Shown: positions 26,464 through 36,321, counted from the stretch's first letter. The stretch: DNA of 64,000 bases from Lysobacterales bacterium (GCA_030065125.1 JASJDM010000010.1:17164-81163); one strand, 5' to 3'. The notes: generated by a model not told the origin, from the letters alone. Made by a program: numbers and translations.

Positions 26464-28632
26464 TCAGTTGCTCGCCATACTGGCGAGCTGCTCGCGCTGA
26501 CGCGCCAAGTCCTTTGCCATGCGTGCCTTGTGGCTCCTGTAGTCCGGGTCGTCCCCAAGCAGCACGTCCAGCACAGGATATCGGGACATCATGCCGTGCC
26601 ATCGATTGCCCTGGTCGAATGCCAGCTCCAGTGCTGCCACAGCCTCGTTTGCGTTACCTTCCATAGCCAGGAATATGGCATCGGCCTCCAGCAGCCAGGT
26701 CGATCCATAACCCTGCCCCCGGGCTGCCTTCAGTAATTCCCGTCCCAATCCAACCTGTTCCAACGCTTCTTCTGGACGGTCGGTTCGACTGTATAGCAGT
26801 GCCAGGTCCGCGTGGTGCCCAACCTTGGCGTAGGTATCCAGCCAATCGATGTCGACACGATCGAGGTTTTGCTCCGCCCGCTCATAGTTGCCATCGAGCA
26901 ACCACATCTTCCCGGCCCCGGAACGTGAATAAGCCAGCCCCAGGCCGCTCTGCTGAGAAGCCATCACCTCCAATCCTTCGGCCAGGGTTGAGTAACCGTC
27001 TTTGCTGCTCGCCAGGAGAAAATTCAAATAGCCAATCGATGGATTTCGTGGTGCTGCGGCTTCAAACTGGCGGAGCCAGTAGAACGCCGATTCCTGGTTT
27101 CCCAGCAGGAACTCCAGTTCCACCAGGTCCTCCAGTACCAGGGGCGCGGTGGGATCAATCTCGTAACCCACGGTCAGCCAGCGATACGCCCCGACCAGGT
27201 CACCCTGTTCCTGCAGTGCTTCAGCGAGACGAATGGCAATGAAGGTGCTCGACGGGTTGGCCTCCCTGGCACTTAAAAGCGACTGCTCAGCCTCCTGGTT
27301 GCGCCCCATGGAAATCAAGGTGGCGCCGATATTCTCGGCGATAACGGGATGCAGCGGATCCACGGCCTCGGCCTGGCGGAAAAGCTCATGGGCGTCAGCA
27401 ACCCGCCCCTGGGCGTGGTGGTAAAAATTCCCAAGCCACATGTAGGTCATGGAATAACCGGGATTCAGTTCCATGGCGCGGCGGGCGTGAAATTCAACTT
27501 TGTCCGGGTCGAACGATGTGGCACCCATTTCCGCCAGCGCCACCGAGGCGTGGGCTTCGGCCAGGTCCGGCGAGAGCTCCAGGGCCTTGCTGGCGTTTTG
27601 GAGCGCAAGGCTGTTGGCTTCCGCGGCGTCAAAGTCGCCGTACTGCCAGATCAGGACGTAGGCGTCGGCCAGGCCGGAATAGGCCCGGGCATAATCCGGC
27701 TGCAACTCGATCACCTGTTTGAACAACTCGATGGAGCGTTGCAGAGAGTCGCCACTGCGCTGGTGAAAGTAGTAGCGCCCGAGCAGATACAGGTCAAAGG
27801 CTTCAACGTTTTCGGTTTCGTGGGTTGCGATAGCCTGGCCAGAAGCACCAAGCAGCTCAACGCTCAGGGCGTCCGCGATGGCCTTGGCAATCTCGTCCTG
27901 AATGGCGAACACGTCATCCAATTCCCGGGTATAGGTCTCGGACCACAGGTGAGAATCGGTAGCCACCTCGATGATCTGGGCGGTAATCCGCACCTGGTTC
28001 CCGGATCGACGGACACTGCCTTCGACTACGTGCTGAACGTCCAGTGCCTGTGCCACCGTCGGGATGTCCACGTCTTTGCCTTTGAACGAGAATGCCGAGG
28101 TACGGGAAGCCACGCGCAGTCCGTCAACCTGGACAAGCACATTGAGCAGTTCTTCGGCGATTCCGTCAGAGAAATACTCGTTTTCTTCGTCCGAGCTCAT
28201 GTTGACGAAAGGCAGTACCGCCACCGACTTTTCCCCATGGGTGTCAACGGCTGCAACTTGCTGCTCGGGAGCCTGGTTTGCGGCCTCGGGAAGAATCAAC
28301 CGGTCTACCGCAACGACGGCGATCCCCACCAGTACCAGTGCAATGGTCATCAGGTTGAGACGCCGGCCAGTATGCCGGGTGATCGAGTCGTCGCGAACCA
28401 CCTCGGACTCGCGTTTTACACCCTCAGGGGTCAGCTCGTAGACCCAGGAGAAAACCAGCACCAGGGGAAAGCCCAGCAGCAGAATGAACCCGACCAGGCG
28501 CAGGCTGAAGTCCGGCAGGCCCAGCAGCCCCGACAACACGTCAGCCACCTGCAAAACCAGCCAGGAGCTCACCGCGTACAGGATGGCCACGCGGATGACG
28601 TTGCGGCGTTTGAGTTCGTCGAAGAAATTCAC
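26464..28632 (-). CDS. membrane-anchored FlgO/TolB-N-like TPR protein (downstream paralog)
   Basis: A 722-residue protein. The N-terminus MNFFDELKRRNVIRVAILYAVSSWLVLQVADVL-type block leads into three membrane segments (about 12-38, 42-62 and 93-112). A periplasmic or cytosolic alpha/beta domain (SVAVLPFVNMSSDEENEYFSDGIAEELLN, then VVEGSVRRSGNQVRITAQI and LWSETYTRELDDVFAIQDEIA) resembles the domain fused to adenylate cyclases and TPR proteins in many proteobacteria. About ten TPR-like helical repeats fill residues 280-700. No cyclase catalytic domain is present. It overlaps the upstream paralog by ATGA. Function is unknown; protein-binding scaffold is an inference. Confidence 0.8.
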   Translation of the reverse strand: MNFFDELKRRNVIRVAILYAVSSWLVLQVADVLSGLLGLPDFSLRLVGFILLLGFPLVLVFSWVYELTPEGVKRESEVVRDDSITRHTGRRLNLMTIALVLVGIAVVAVDRLILPEAANQAPEQQVAAVDTHGEKSVAVLPFVNMSSDEENEYFSDGIAEELLNVLVQVDGLRVASRTSAFSFKGKDVDIPTVAQALDVQHVVEGSVRRSGNQVRITAQIIEVATDSHLWSETYTRELDDVFAIQDEIAKAIADALSVELLGASGQAIATHETENVEAFDLYLLGRYYFHQRSGDSLQRSIELFKQVIELQPDYARAYSGLADAYVLIWQYGDFDAAEANSLALQNASKALELSPDLAEAHASVALAEMGATSFDPDKVEFHARRAMELNPGYSMTYMWLGNFYHHAQGRVADAHELFRQAEAVDPLHPVIAENIGATLISMGRNQEAEQSLLSAREANPSSTFIAIRLAEALQEQGDLVGAYRWLTVGYEIDPTAPLVLEDLVELEFLLGNQESAFYWLRQFEAAAPRNPSIGYLNFLLASSKDGYSTLAEGLEVMASQQSGLGLAYSRSGAGKMWLLDGNYERAEQNLDRVDIDWLDTYAKVGHHADLALLYSRTDRPEEALEQVGLGRELLKAARGQGYGSTWLLEADAIFLAMEGNANEAVAALELAFDQGNRWHGMMSRYPVLDVLLGDDPDYRSHKARMAKDLARQREQLASMASN

Positions 28633-30416
28633 GGCTGGTCATCCCGGACCCAGTGCCCACGAGCCCTCAGCAGGCGGTCCCGGGGCGGCGAGCGCCAGAA
28701 TGCGGCATATTCAGGACTGGCCTCAAGCATTTCCGGGAGGCTTCGAAAATCATAGGGCCAGAGGTAGAACGGATATCCACGGCCGGGATCCATGGCCCTG
28801 ACGGCTTTATCCCATAGTTTAAGATCAGTCAGGAAGGGAGCGGTATCCTTGAATCGCCCCTGGTTGGCCACAAACAGTTCCTGTGCTTTTTCCAGTTGAC
28901 CCTCCGAAAGATGGATATAGGCTGCGATCAACACATCCCAATGGTCAAGCCATTCCCCCTGGAAGCGGTCTTTGATGCGTTCAATGGCGTCAAAGTCACC
29001 AATGCGGCCATAGGCACGAATGAGATAGCGAATCACAAATTGAAAGGTGGGATCGAGTTCAAGGGTTTTCTCATATGCTGCATAAGCCTCACCCAGGTTT
29101 CCGGCTGCCTCCTGGGAAAACCCCACGTTGAGGAAATGCACCGCCAGCAGGGGGTCCAGCTGGGCGGCGAGAATTTCGTAGCGAATTGAATCCTCCAGGC
29201 GGTTGACCACCAGCAGATAGTCTCCATACCAGTTGACCGCATCCACGGAGTTGGGGTTGATCTCCAGGGCCCGACGATACAGCCGATCTGCATCGTCCAG
29301 GCTGATGTTGAACATGTGCCAGGACGCCAGGGCCGTCAATGCAGCGACGTTGTTCGGGTCCAGGCTCAGGGAACGGTCGGCGAATTCCCGAATCAGCTGC
29401 AGGTCGTCCCCGTTCCATGCGTACCAGTTGTATCGAAGCAGCTGCGCCAGGGCCAGTTGACCCCAGGCTTCGGCGCTGTCCGGCGAGGACTCGGTCGCCT
29501 CTTTCAATGTCATGATGGATTGCTCAATACCCTCCCTGGACCGGTTGCCGAGCTCCGATCGCCCTTTGAGAATCAGGTCATAGGTATGCAGATCGGTCTT
29601 GACGGAGCTGGCCGTGGACAGCAGTTTGATTTTCAGGGCACCGGCAATAGCCGCGGCGATTTCGTCCTGCACCGCGAAGATGTCAGTGAGCTCGCGATCA
29701 AAAGTTTCCGACCACAGGTGCACATCGTCGTCCGCGGCAATCAACTGGGCCGTCACCCGCACCCGGTCGCCCGCCCGCCGAACCGAACCCTCCAGCACGT
29801 GGCTGGCACCGAGGCGGGATGCAATTTCCGGGATGGGCAAGGACTGTCCCTTGAAGCTGAAGGCAGATGACCGCGAAATCACCCGCAGGTCGCGGGCCTT
29901 GGCCAGCAGGTTCAGTACTTCCTCGGCCACGCCGTCGGCGAAATACTCGTTGCTGCTGTCGTCGCTGAGATTGGCAAACGGAAGTACCGCGACGGTTCGA
30001 ACATCAGGCGTGTCGCCTTCGCGACTATCCATGGCGGCAACCGGCCGTGTATCTGCCGCGTCAGGCGTATCTTCCCGGGTCAGCTGCTGCCAGGCCACCA
30101 GGGCAATGGCCGCAAGTCCCACGGCAATGGTCACCAGGTTGAGTTTGTGACCGGTGTGAGAGGTGATGGACTGGTTCGGGTCAACGTCCCGCTCTCGCCG
30201 CAGTCCTTCGGGCGTCAGTTCGAACACCCAGGAAAACGCCAGCGCCAGGGGTAACCCCAGCAGCAGCAGGAACCCCACCATGCGCAGGGTCCAGTCCGGC
30301 AGGCTGAACAGTCCGGACAGCACATCCGCGACCTGCAGGATCAGCCAGGAACTGACCGCGTAGAACACGGCAACCCGTACCACGTTCCGCCGTTTGAGTT
30401 CAGACCAGAAGCTCAT
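28629..30416 (-). CDS. membrane-anchored FlgO/TolB-N-like TPR protein (upstream paralog)
   Basis: A 595-residue paralog of the next gene. The N-terminal membrane region begins SFWSELKRRNVVRVAVFYAVSSWLILQ and includes the ELTPEGLRRERDVDPN linker. The soluble domain contains VAVLPFANLSDDSSNEYFADGVAEEVLNLLAK and VLEGSVRRAGDRVRVTAQLIAADDDVHLWSE. Roughly seven TPR-type repeats follow. The paralogs differ by one stretch of TPR repeats and in their C-termini. It overlaps both the upstream amidohydrolase and the downstream paralog by ATGA, a sign of translational coupling. The pair probably arose by tandem duplication. Confidence 0.8.
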   Translation of the reverse strand: MSFWSELKRRNVVRVAVFYAVSSWLILQVADVLSGLFSLPDWTLRMVGFLLLLGLPLALAFSWVFELTPEGLRRERDVDPNQSITSHTGHKLNLVTIAVGLAAIALVAWQQLTREDTPDAADTRPVAAMDSREGDTPDVRTVAVLPFANLSDDSSNEYFADGVAEEVLNLLAKARDLRVISRSSAFSFKGQSLPIPEIASRLGASHVLEGSVRRAGDRVRVTAQLIAADDDVHLWSETFDRELTDIFAVQDEIAAAIAGALKIKLLSTASSVKTDLHTYDLILKGRSELGNRSREGIEQSIMTLKEATESSPDSAEAWGQLALAQLLRYNWYAWNGDDLQLIREFADRSLSLDPNNVAALTALASWHMFNISLDDADRLYRRALEINPNSVDAVNWYGDYLLVVNRLEDSIRYEILAAQLDPLLAVHFLNVGFSQEAAGNLGEAYAAYEKTLELDPTFQFVIRYLIRAYGRIGDFDAIERIKDRFQGEWLDHWDVLIAAYIHLSEGQLEKAQELFVANQGRFKDTAPFLTDLKLWDKAVRAMDPGRGYPFYLWPYDFRSLPEMLEASPEYAAFWRSPPRDRLLRARGHWVRDDQP

Positions 30417-32395
30417 TGAGTCAACGCCACCCTGGCCGGAACCACCGACAGGAATCGATACATGGCAGCGGTATCGATGATGCGTCCCTGCTTCATCACC
30501 CAGTTGACCAACTCCATGTCGGCGATGTCCTGGTCGGGCCGGCCATCCACCAGGATCAGATCGGCCCGCTGACCCGGGGCGATCCGTCCGACCTGGTCGG
30601 AGACGCCCATGACCTCGGCACTGCCCAGGGTAGCCAGCCGCAGGATGTCCATGGGGTCAATGCCAGCCTGCTGGTAGTACTTGAGTTCCGCGTGCAGGGT
30701 GAAACCGGCCAGGCCGTCGGTGCCGGCAACAATGGGCACCCCCGCACTATGCAGAGCCTTGACCACTTCCAGTATCCGGTCGCCCGAAGCCGAGTAGCGC
30801 TCTGCCCAGCCCGCCGGAACATTCAGGCCTCCCTTGAGATTGCCGCGGTGCACCTGGGGCGGAAGGCGCCCTTTGGCGGACTGCAGCGACGGCGCCAGCT
30901 GACCACTTTCATGCATAAACAGGTTCATGAACACCGCAACTGTGGGATCCACCACGGTTCCGCGTTCCAGCAGCAGCCGCACGAATTCCTGGAATGGCGC
31001 CAGGGACGGATCCAGGTCAGCGCCGCGCTCTGCCACCTTGATGAACCGGTCAGGGTTACGGGTTTCGACGATGTCCTTGTAGAAATTGAGAAACACCATG
31101 TTGATGTGTTGGATTTCATCGAATCCGGCGCGCACCGCGTCCTCCGCCCACATGCCCGCCGGCACGTGCCCGCTGACCCGCAGTCCGGCTTCATGGGCCT
31201 GGGCCGCCATGGCGGGAACCAGCGCGGTGGGGGTCGAGCTGTAGATCTTGATCTGGTGATAGCCGTTGTCCGCATAGAACTGGATCCAACGGCTGGCGTC
31301 GTCGGCGTCCTCGACCAGCGCCCGGGTCGGTCCGGCAAATGGTCCGGCACCATCGATGATGCCGGCCTTGAACACGTGGGGTCCGATGCCGGTCTCGAAC
31401 GCCTGAATGGCCTGGGTGAGCTGCTCGTGGTCATTGGCCAGATCCCTTACCGTCGTCACGCCCGCTGCCAGCTGCAGGGGGCCGTCCGCCAGGTCGATGT
31501 GGGTATGCATGTCCCACAGCCCCGGCATCAGTGACCGGCCCGCCGCGTCAACCGTTTCCACGTTCCCAGGACGAGGATCCGATGGCAACAGCAGGGACTG
31601 GATGACACCGTCGCGCACCACCACCCCGTTGGCCTGCAGGGTCCCGCCCCCCGCCACGTCCAGGATCCTGGCATTGTCGATCAGCACGGGACCATCGGGC
31701 AGGCGGGTCGCGGACTTCGTCAGTCCCGCGTATCGCGCCAGCCGGCGCTCCTTCTGAATGTCGCGCAACACAGGCACCAGCTCCTCGTGGCCTTCCCGCA
31801 CCAGGGACAGCCAGCCGCTGATCAGCGCGAACATCCGTCCGTTCTGATCCAGCCATACCGGGTCAGGTTCGAAGCCCAGTCCGTGCAGCTCCACATGCCG
31901 CAGGCTCAGTCCGTCGTCGAAACCCCGGGTTTCCACCGCCTCCAGGCGCGCGCTGCCCACCGGAAAAAGGTCCAACTGTCCCGCGGGTGACCGGTCCAGG
32001 GCATTGACCAGCAGCTCGATTTCACCGGGCGGCCCGTCCAGTGTCAGGTAGAATCCTGGCCGGTCCGTTGAACCGCTGTCGGCTCCGCTGGACCAGTGAC
32101 GCAGACCGCCGTTCAGTCTCAGGGTTTCCGCTACCGGCGCCTTGAAGTAATCCACGCCGGTCACGTCGATCTGGACTGGAAGACCCGACTCGTCAAGCAC
32201 ATAGTCGGCAGCAATATCCGGACCCCGTCCGCGGTCATTGAACTGGAAACTGATTCTTGCGCTGGAGGGCAATGAACGCTGGATGACCATGCTGCCCGCG
32301 GCGTTACCGGCCAGGTAAACCCCATAGCGGGTTTCATCGGCCCCAGCTGTAGTCGACAGCACCAGCGCCGCTGTCAAGAACAATGAAAGCTTCAC
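30413..32395 (-). CDS. amidohydrolase family protein, exported
   Basis: A 660-residue exported protein: signal peptide to about residue 19 (TTAGADE), an N-terminal domain (20-230) without an obvious match, and a C-terminal metal-dependent amidohydrolase domain. The zinc motif LWDMHTHIDLADG, VSGHVPAGMW, EIQHINMVF and VAGTDGLAGF trace the TIM-barrel ligands, and GQRADLILVDG is the usual end. The GTG start at 32395 has AGGGG nine bases upstream. It is first in the operon with two TPR proteins, overlapping the next gene by four bases. Periplasmic imidazolonepropionase/prolidase-type substrates are possible but not shown. Confidence 0.85.
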   Translation of the reverse strand: MKLSLFLTAALVLSTTAGADETRYGVYLAGNAAGSMVIQRSLPSSARISFQFNDRGRGPDIAADYVLDESGLPVQIDVTGVDYFKAPVAETLRLNGGLRHWSSGADSGSTDRPGFYLTLDGPPGEIELLVNALDRSPAGQLDLFPVGSARLEAVETRGFDDGLSLRHVELHGLGFEPDPVWLDQNGRMFALISGWLSLVREGHEELVPVLRDIQKERRLARYAGLTKSATRLPDGPVLIDNARILDVAGGGTLQANGVVVRDGVIQSLLLPSDPRPGNVETVDAAGRSLMPGLWDMHTHIDLADGPLQLAAGVTTVRDLANDHEQLTQAIQAFETGIGPHVFKAGIIDGAGPFAGPTRALVEDADDASRWIQFYADNGYHQIKIYSSTPTALVPAMAAQAHEAGLRVSGHVPAGMWAEDAVRAGFDEIQHINMVFLNFYKDIVETRNPDRFIKVAERGADLDPSLAPFQEFVRLLLERGTVVDPTVAVFMNLFMHESGQLAPSLQSAKGRLPPQVHRGNLKGGLNVPAGWAERYSASGDRILEVVKALHSAGVPIVAGTDGLAGFTLHAELKYYQQAGIDPMDILRLATLGSAEVMGVSDQVGRIAPGQRADLILVDGRPDQDIADMELVNWVMKQGRIIDTAAMYRFLSVVPARVALTQ

Positions 32396-32517
32396 CTGCT
32401 CTTACCCCTGTTGTGTTGTTTTGGGGGAGACCCCTGCCGCCAACCCCTCAGCGGCAGCGCACGATTGTACCGGTTCCCGGGGGGACGGGTGTGAAAAAAG
32501 CCCGGTTGACTGGGAAA

Positions 32518-33081
32518 TCAGGCCTGATCGTACGCCTGTTTCAGCCACTCCTTGAGTTCTGAATCGATTTCGATGGCATCTTCCAGGCGGACCCGGTGGG
32601 ACACCATGGCGTTGAAGCTGCCGGAAGGTTCGAGCCGCTCGGTGGATTCCTCGCCCGGAAGGTTCAGGCCCAGATCGGCGCGACTGCGGGTTGATGGCTG
32701 CAGCAGGGCGAACTGCTTGTTGCGGCGGAAACTGACGTACGTTTTCTTGGGCGAGATCTCCACGTCATCACCCAACCGCTCCATTACCCCTACCAGGGTG
32801 TCGTAAATGGGCCGCAGTCCCGACTTGGGGCCCGCGTACTGCGCATCTACCAGTTCCTCTGGTGACTTCTGTCCGTCGCCGGTGATCTTCAGGAATTCTG
32901 AGGCCAGCAGGTTGGCGTAGCCATGAGTCACGCCATGATCCTGCTTCAGGTGGCCGACGATTTCACCGTGCTTGTGCAGGCCTGATTTTTCAATGACCCG
33001 CAGCCATTCATCCAGGTCCTTGCCGGTTTTCTCCGGCAGGTTTTCCACCATTTTTTTGAGCTGCTCTTCCGGAGACGACAT
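32518..33081 (-). CDS. DUF4287/DUF5655 domain protein
   Basis: A 187-residue protein matching DUF4287 (N-terminal, about residues 5-85: WLRVIEKSGLHKHGEIVGHLKQDHGVTHGYANLLA) with a DUF5655-type C-terminal half (about 90-187: LRPIYDTLVGVMERLG, KTYVSFRRNKQFALLQP). Such proteins are small, cytoplasmic and uncharacterised. The start at 33081 has GAGGAG just upstream; an earlier start would add seven residues. Nothing in the neighbourhood suggests its role. Confidence 0.78.
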   Translation of the reverse strand: MSSPEEQLKKMVENLPEKTGKDLDEWLRVIEKSGLHKHGEIVGHLKQDHGVTHGYANLLASEFLKITGDGQKSPEELVDAQYAGPKSGLRPIYDTLVGVMERLGDDVEISPKKTYVSFRRNKQFALLQPSTRSRADLGLNLPGEESTERLEPSGSFNAMVSHRVRLEDAIEIDSELKEWLKQAYDQA

Positions 33082-33274
33082 GGCTCCTCTACCCTCCTCC
33101 ACCAGAGTTACCGAAAAAGTCTTGGTAAGTTGATTTTAACCGCTGGCGATGACAGGGCAAGCCGGTGCCAGACCGCCCGCACATTGCCGGGTTCAAACCG
33201 CCATGGCCTGTGCCGGCAAACAGTTGGTCATGCTACCCGTGGAATCGGCCAACACAACTGGAGAAACTCGTAAG

Positions 33275-33664
33275 ATGAACCTGAACCAGATCACCCTTCC
33301 CGCAATAGACGTGGCTGTATCAGCAGCGTTCTACCGCCGCATGGGCTTCCGCCAGATCGTCGACGGCGCGCCCGGCTACGCCCGATTCGAATGCCAGGAT
33401 GGGGGCAGTACCTTTTCCCTGCACCAGGTGTCGAAGACAGCCGATCGTGGCTGGACCGTATATTTTGAGTGCGAGGACCTGGACGCCACCGTGGTCAGAC
33501 TCGAAAACCTGGGATTCCGATTCAAGCAGGAACCCAGAGACGAACCCTGGCTGTGGCGGGAAGCCCGCCTGGAGGATCCCTCGGGTAACGAAGTTTGTCT
33601 GTATCACGCCGGAGAAAACCGGCGGTTCCCGCCGTGGAGGCTGGCCGCACAGCCAGCGGACTGA
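33275..33664 (+). CDS. VOC family protein (glyoxalase/bleomycin-resistance fold)
   Basis: A 129-residue protein with two beta-alpha-beta-beta-beta modules. The pattern LPAIDVAVSAAFYRRMGFRQIVD is the family start, and EARLEDPSGNEVCLYH is the family end, with a typical metal-ligand Glu near the second module. VOC proteins bind divalent metals and act as lyases, isomerases or dioxygenases. The substrate is unknown. The start ATG at 33275 follows GGAG at 11 bases. It converges with the DUF2058 gene, one base apart. Confidence 0.85.
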   Translation: MNLNQITLPAIDVAVSAAFYRRMGFRQIVDGAPGYARFECQDGGSTFSLHQVSKTADRGWTVYFECEDLDATVVRLENLGFRFKQEPRDEPWLWREARLEDPSGNEVCLYHAGENRRFPPWRLAAQPAD

Positions 33665-33665
33665 G

Positions 33666-34169
33666 CTAATCTTCTTCGTCAGCCCCGTCGGCCACGAACG
33701 CCACGGCCTCGGGTTTTATTTTTTCGACCCGTTCGATGACGTCTCGCGCCAACAGCAGGTAGCGACCGCGGAAACTGACGATACCCAGTTGGCCCTGGTT
33801 GACCTGCTTCAACTGTTCGCCGGTCACGTAGACCTTGCGGATCTTCCCGGCAAACTCGAAATACCGTTCCTGGTCAGCATCGGCGTCGTTCCGGGCCGCG
33901 GGCTCAATGATCGCCTTGAGCTGTTCATTGAGTTTGCGGCGCCGCTCGTTCTCCGCCTTCTTGCGCCGCGCGGTTTCCTCGGACTGCTTTTTTTCCAGCC
34001 GATCCCGCTGGGCGTAGGCCTGGGCCAGGCTGGGTTCACCACCCGTCGCATTCGGCGGACGTCCGCTGTTGCCGGACTTGGTACGTTTGCGCCCGGGCTT
34101 TTTCTTGCGGGCCGGCTTTGATTTGGCCAGCCCCAGTTTCAGCAACTGGTCCTGCAGTGAATCTGCCAT
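33666..34169 (-). CDS. DUF2058 (YaiL-like) protein
   Basis: A 167-residue protein of the YaiL/DUF2058 family. It begins SLQDQLLKLGLAKSKPARK, followed by a long, very basic and helical region (ARKKKPGRKRTK, then RKKAENERRRKLNEQL, about 20-95) and a compact C-terminal domain with KIRKVYVTGEQLKQVNQGQLGIVSFRGRY. E. coli YaiL has been described as nucleoprotein-associated, but its function is not settled. The basic region suggests nucleic-acid binding. It starts three bases after the upstream membrane gene, probably one operon. Confidence 0.88.
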   Translation of the reverse strand: MADSLQDQLLKLGLAKSKPARKKKPGRKRTKSGNSGRPPNATGGEPSLAQAYAQRDRLEKKQSEETARRKKAENERRRKLNEQLKAIIEPAARNDADADQERYFEFAGKIRKVYVTGEQLKQVNQGQLGIVSFRGRYLLLARDVIERVEKIKPEAVAFVADGADEED

Positions 34170-34172
34170 GGC

Positions 34173-34595
34173 TTACTCGTCCACGTCGTCTGCGTCCAGT
34201 TGCCCGGTCATGCGTCGGCGAATATGGGACCAGGACATACCCACGGCCAGGATGGTGGAACTGATCACTATGGTCAGCCAGCCCACGACGTCCGCAGCGC
34301 CCAGGTCCAGCCAGCCCATGTCCACCAGCAGCCACACCAGTCCGCCCAGCAGGGCCAGTACCAGAGTGATTCCCAGCCAGCCGATACTGCGCCAGGTGGC
34401 CCGCAGGTAGATGATCGCTCCGATGAGCAACACCACTCCCCCAATAAACTTGAGCGGCAGCATCTCACTGCCACTCTCGGCCAGCCAGTGATAGTAGGAA
34501 TACCCCGTGGGATTAAATATCAGGCCCACCAGCAACAGCGCAAACAGCCAGCGCAGCCCAAAACTCACGGGACCAAAGTTCTTTCGATTGTCCAT
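34173..34595 (-). CDS. small integral membrane protein (DUF6524-like)
   Basis: A 140-residue protein with four hydrophobic helices (roughly residues 13-31, 47-63, 70-92, 102-120) and an acidic C-terminus (DADDVDE). The N-terminal SFGLRWLFALLLVGLIFNPTGYS resembles a small uncharacterised membrane family (DUF6524), recalled from sequence pattern rather than searched. It precedes the DUF2058 gene by three bases on the same strand. Role unknown. Confidence 0.6.
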   Translation of the reverse strand: MDNRKNFGPVSFGLRWLFALLLVGLIFNPTGYSYYHWLAESGSEMLPLKFIGGVVLLIGAIIYLRATWRSIGWLGITLVLALLGGLVWLLVDMGWLDLGAADVVGWLTIVISSTILAVGMSWSHIRRRMTGQLDADDVDE

Positions 34596-34890
34596 TCTTC
34601 CTGCCTAGTTGAGGGGGCGCTGACGGCGGTCCAGGCCATCACGTCCCCCGGCAATGCTATTGAAACGTTGCAGTCGCGGCCATTGCAAGCCCCTTGCCGC
34701 AGGAAGTGCAAAGATTTATGCCACCGTCCGATGGCGTCTGCCGTGACCCGGCGGCGATTGGCCGACGCCGGGATTTCGGCTATCGTGATCTGGATGAGCA
34801 GCCCGCCCCGGATCCCCCTCCGCCGCAAATTCACCGGCGAATTGCCCTGCTGGAACAAGCGGGCGACGGCGGAAATCGCCTGATCACCCG

Positions 34891-36321
34891 GTGGCAGTCA
34901 CTGCGACACAAAACCGGGAAACGATTTGGACGGGCGGGTTTATCGCCATCGGACTGGTTCTCCTCCTGTCGCTCCTGGTTCAGCCTTCCCTGGACACGAC
35001 GGCTCCGAGCCTCAGCCATATTCACCAGGTGCTGCAGCGTGGAACGCTCAGGGTGGTGACGGTCAACAGCCCGGTCACCTACTACCAGGAACACGAGCAG
35101 TATGCCGGCTTCGAATTTGAGCTGGCCTCCCAGTTCGCCAGCTACCTGGGCGTCAGCGCGGAGTTCCAGGCGGTGGCATCTTTCGCTGAATTGTTTGATG
35201 CGGTGTCATCCGGACAGGCTGATCTGGCAGCCGCCAGCGTTACCGTCACGGAGGGGCGCCGGCAGCAGCTTCGGTTCGGTCGGCCCTACCTGGAAGCCAC
35301 CCAGTTCGTGGTGTATCGGGCCGGATCCAGCAAGCCGCGCAGCCTGACCGACCTGGTCGGACGTGACATCGCCGTGGTCCGGGCCTCCAGTTACGCGGAG
35401 ACTCTGGATCAGCTGGGTCGAAACCTCGCCGGCCTACACTGGCAGGAAACTGAAGGCGACATAGAACAGTTGTTCTACGCAGTGGAACAGGGTGAGCTCG
35501 ACCTGACCGTTGCAGACTCAACGGTGCTGGACATCCATCAGCGCTTTTTCCCGAACCTCAGACGGGCGATCGCCCTGACGGAATCCCAACCGGTAGCCTG
35601 GGCGTTTTCAAGCAACCGGGACAATTCACTGCAGATGGCTTCGGAAGAGTTTATCGGGGCCGCCCAGGCCAATGGGGTTCTTGACGACATCAAGCAGCGG
35701 TACCACTCCCACATTCCATACTTCGACCAGATCAACACCCACTACCTGCTGCGGCACATCAACTCCAGGCTGCCCACGTTGACGCCGTTATTCCAGGAGG
35801 CCGCTGAACAGACCGGCTTCGACTGGCGCCTGCTCGCCGCCATTGGCTACCAGGAGTCCCTGTGGGACGAACAAGCCGTGTCGCCGACCGGCGTCAGGGG
35901 CATCATGATGCTGACCAATGCCACCGCCAGCATGATGGGGGTATCCGACCGGGCCGACCCCAGACAGAGCATCCTTGGCGGAGCGGCTTACCTGCGCCGG
36001 GTCAAGCGCAAGGTGCCGGTCCGAATCCAGGAGCCAGACCGAACCTGGCTCGCCCTGGCCGCGTATAACATCGGCTTTGCTCATCTGGAGGATGCCAGAA
36101 TCCTGACCCAGCGCGCCGGCAAAAACCCGGATCGATGGTCGGACGTGGCCGAGCACCTGCCGCTTTTGAACCAGCGGGAATGGTACAGGCAGACTCGATA
36201 TGGCTACTCCCGCGGCCGCGAGGCGGTGCGCTATGTCCGCAACATTCGCAGCTTTTACGACATCCTGATCTGGGTCACGTCGCGCGAGCCACGGCCGCCG
36301 AGCATCTCCACGGCCCCCTGA
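34891..36321 (+). CDS. mltF: membrane-bound lytic murein transglycosylase F
   Basis: A 476-residue peptidoglycan lyase that cuts the glycan strand to make 1,6-anhydromuropeptides. An N-terminal membrane anchor (residues 15-31) is followed by a periplasmic solute-binding-protein-type domain (LRVVTVNSPVTYYQ ... VLDDIKQRYHSH, about 50-270) and a C-terminal lytic transglycosylase domain (about 295-450). The catalytic Glu is in GYQESLWDEQAVSP, followed by GVRGIMMLT and LAAYNIGFAHLEDAR. The GTG start at 34891 gives a normal topology, though the ribosome site is weak. Family length is about 470-520 residues. Confidence 0.92.
   Translation: MAVTATQNRETIWTGGFIAIGLVLLLSLLVQPSLDTTAPSLSHIHQVLQRGTLRVVTVNSPVTYYQEHEQYAGFEFELASQFASYLGVSAEFQAVASFAELFDAVSSGQADLAAASVTVTEGRRQQLRFGRPYLEATQFVVYRAGSSKPRSLTDLVGRDIAVVRASSYAETLDQLGRNLAGLHWQETEGDIEQLFYAVEQGELDLTVADSTVLDIHQRFFPNLRRAIALTESQPVAWAFSSNRDNSLQMASEEFIGAAQANGVLDDIKQRYHSHIPYFDQINTHYLLRHINSRLPTLTPLFQEAAEQTGFDWRLLAAIGYQESLWDEQAVSPTGVRGIMMLTNATASMMGVSDRADPRQSILGGAAYLRRVKRKVPVRIQEPDRTWLALAAYNIGFAHLEDARILTQRAGKNPDRWSDVAEHLPLLNQREWYRQTRYGYSRGREAVRYVRNIRSFYDILIWVTSREPRPPSISTAP

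Noticed and set aside
26464..30416. Adenylate cyclase assignment for the two TPR proteins
   Set aside because: They share the accessory FlgO/TolB-like domain with some cyclases, but no class III cyclase catalytic motifs are present.
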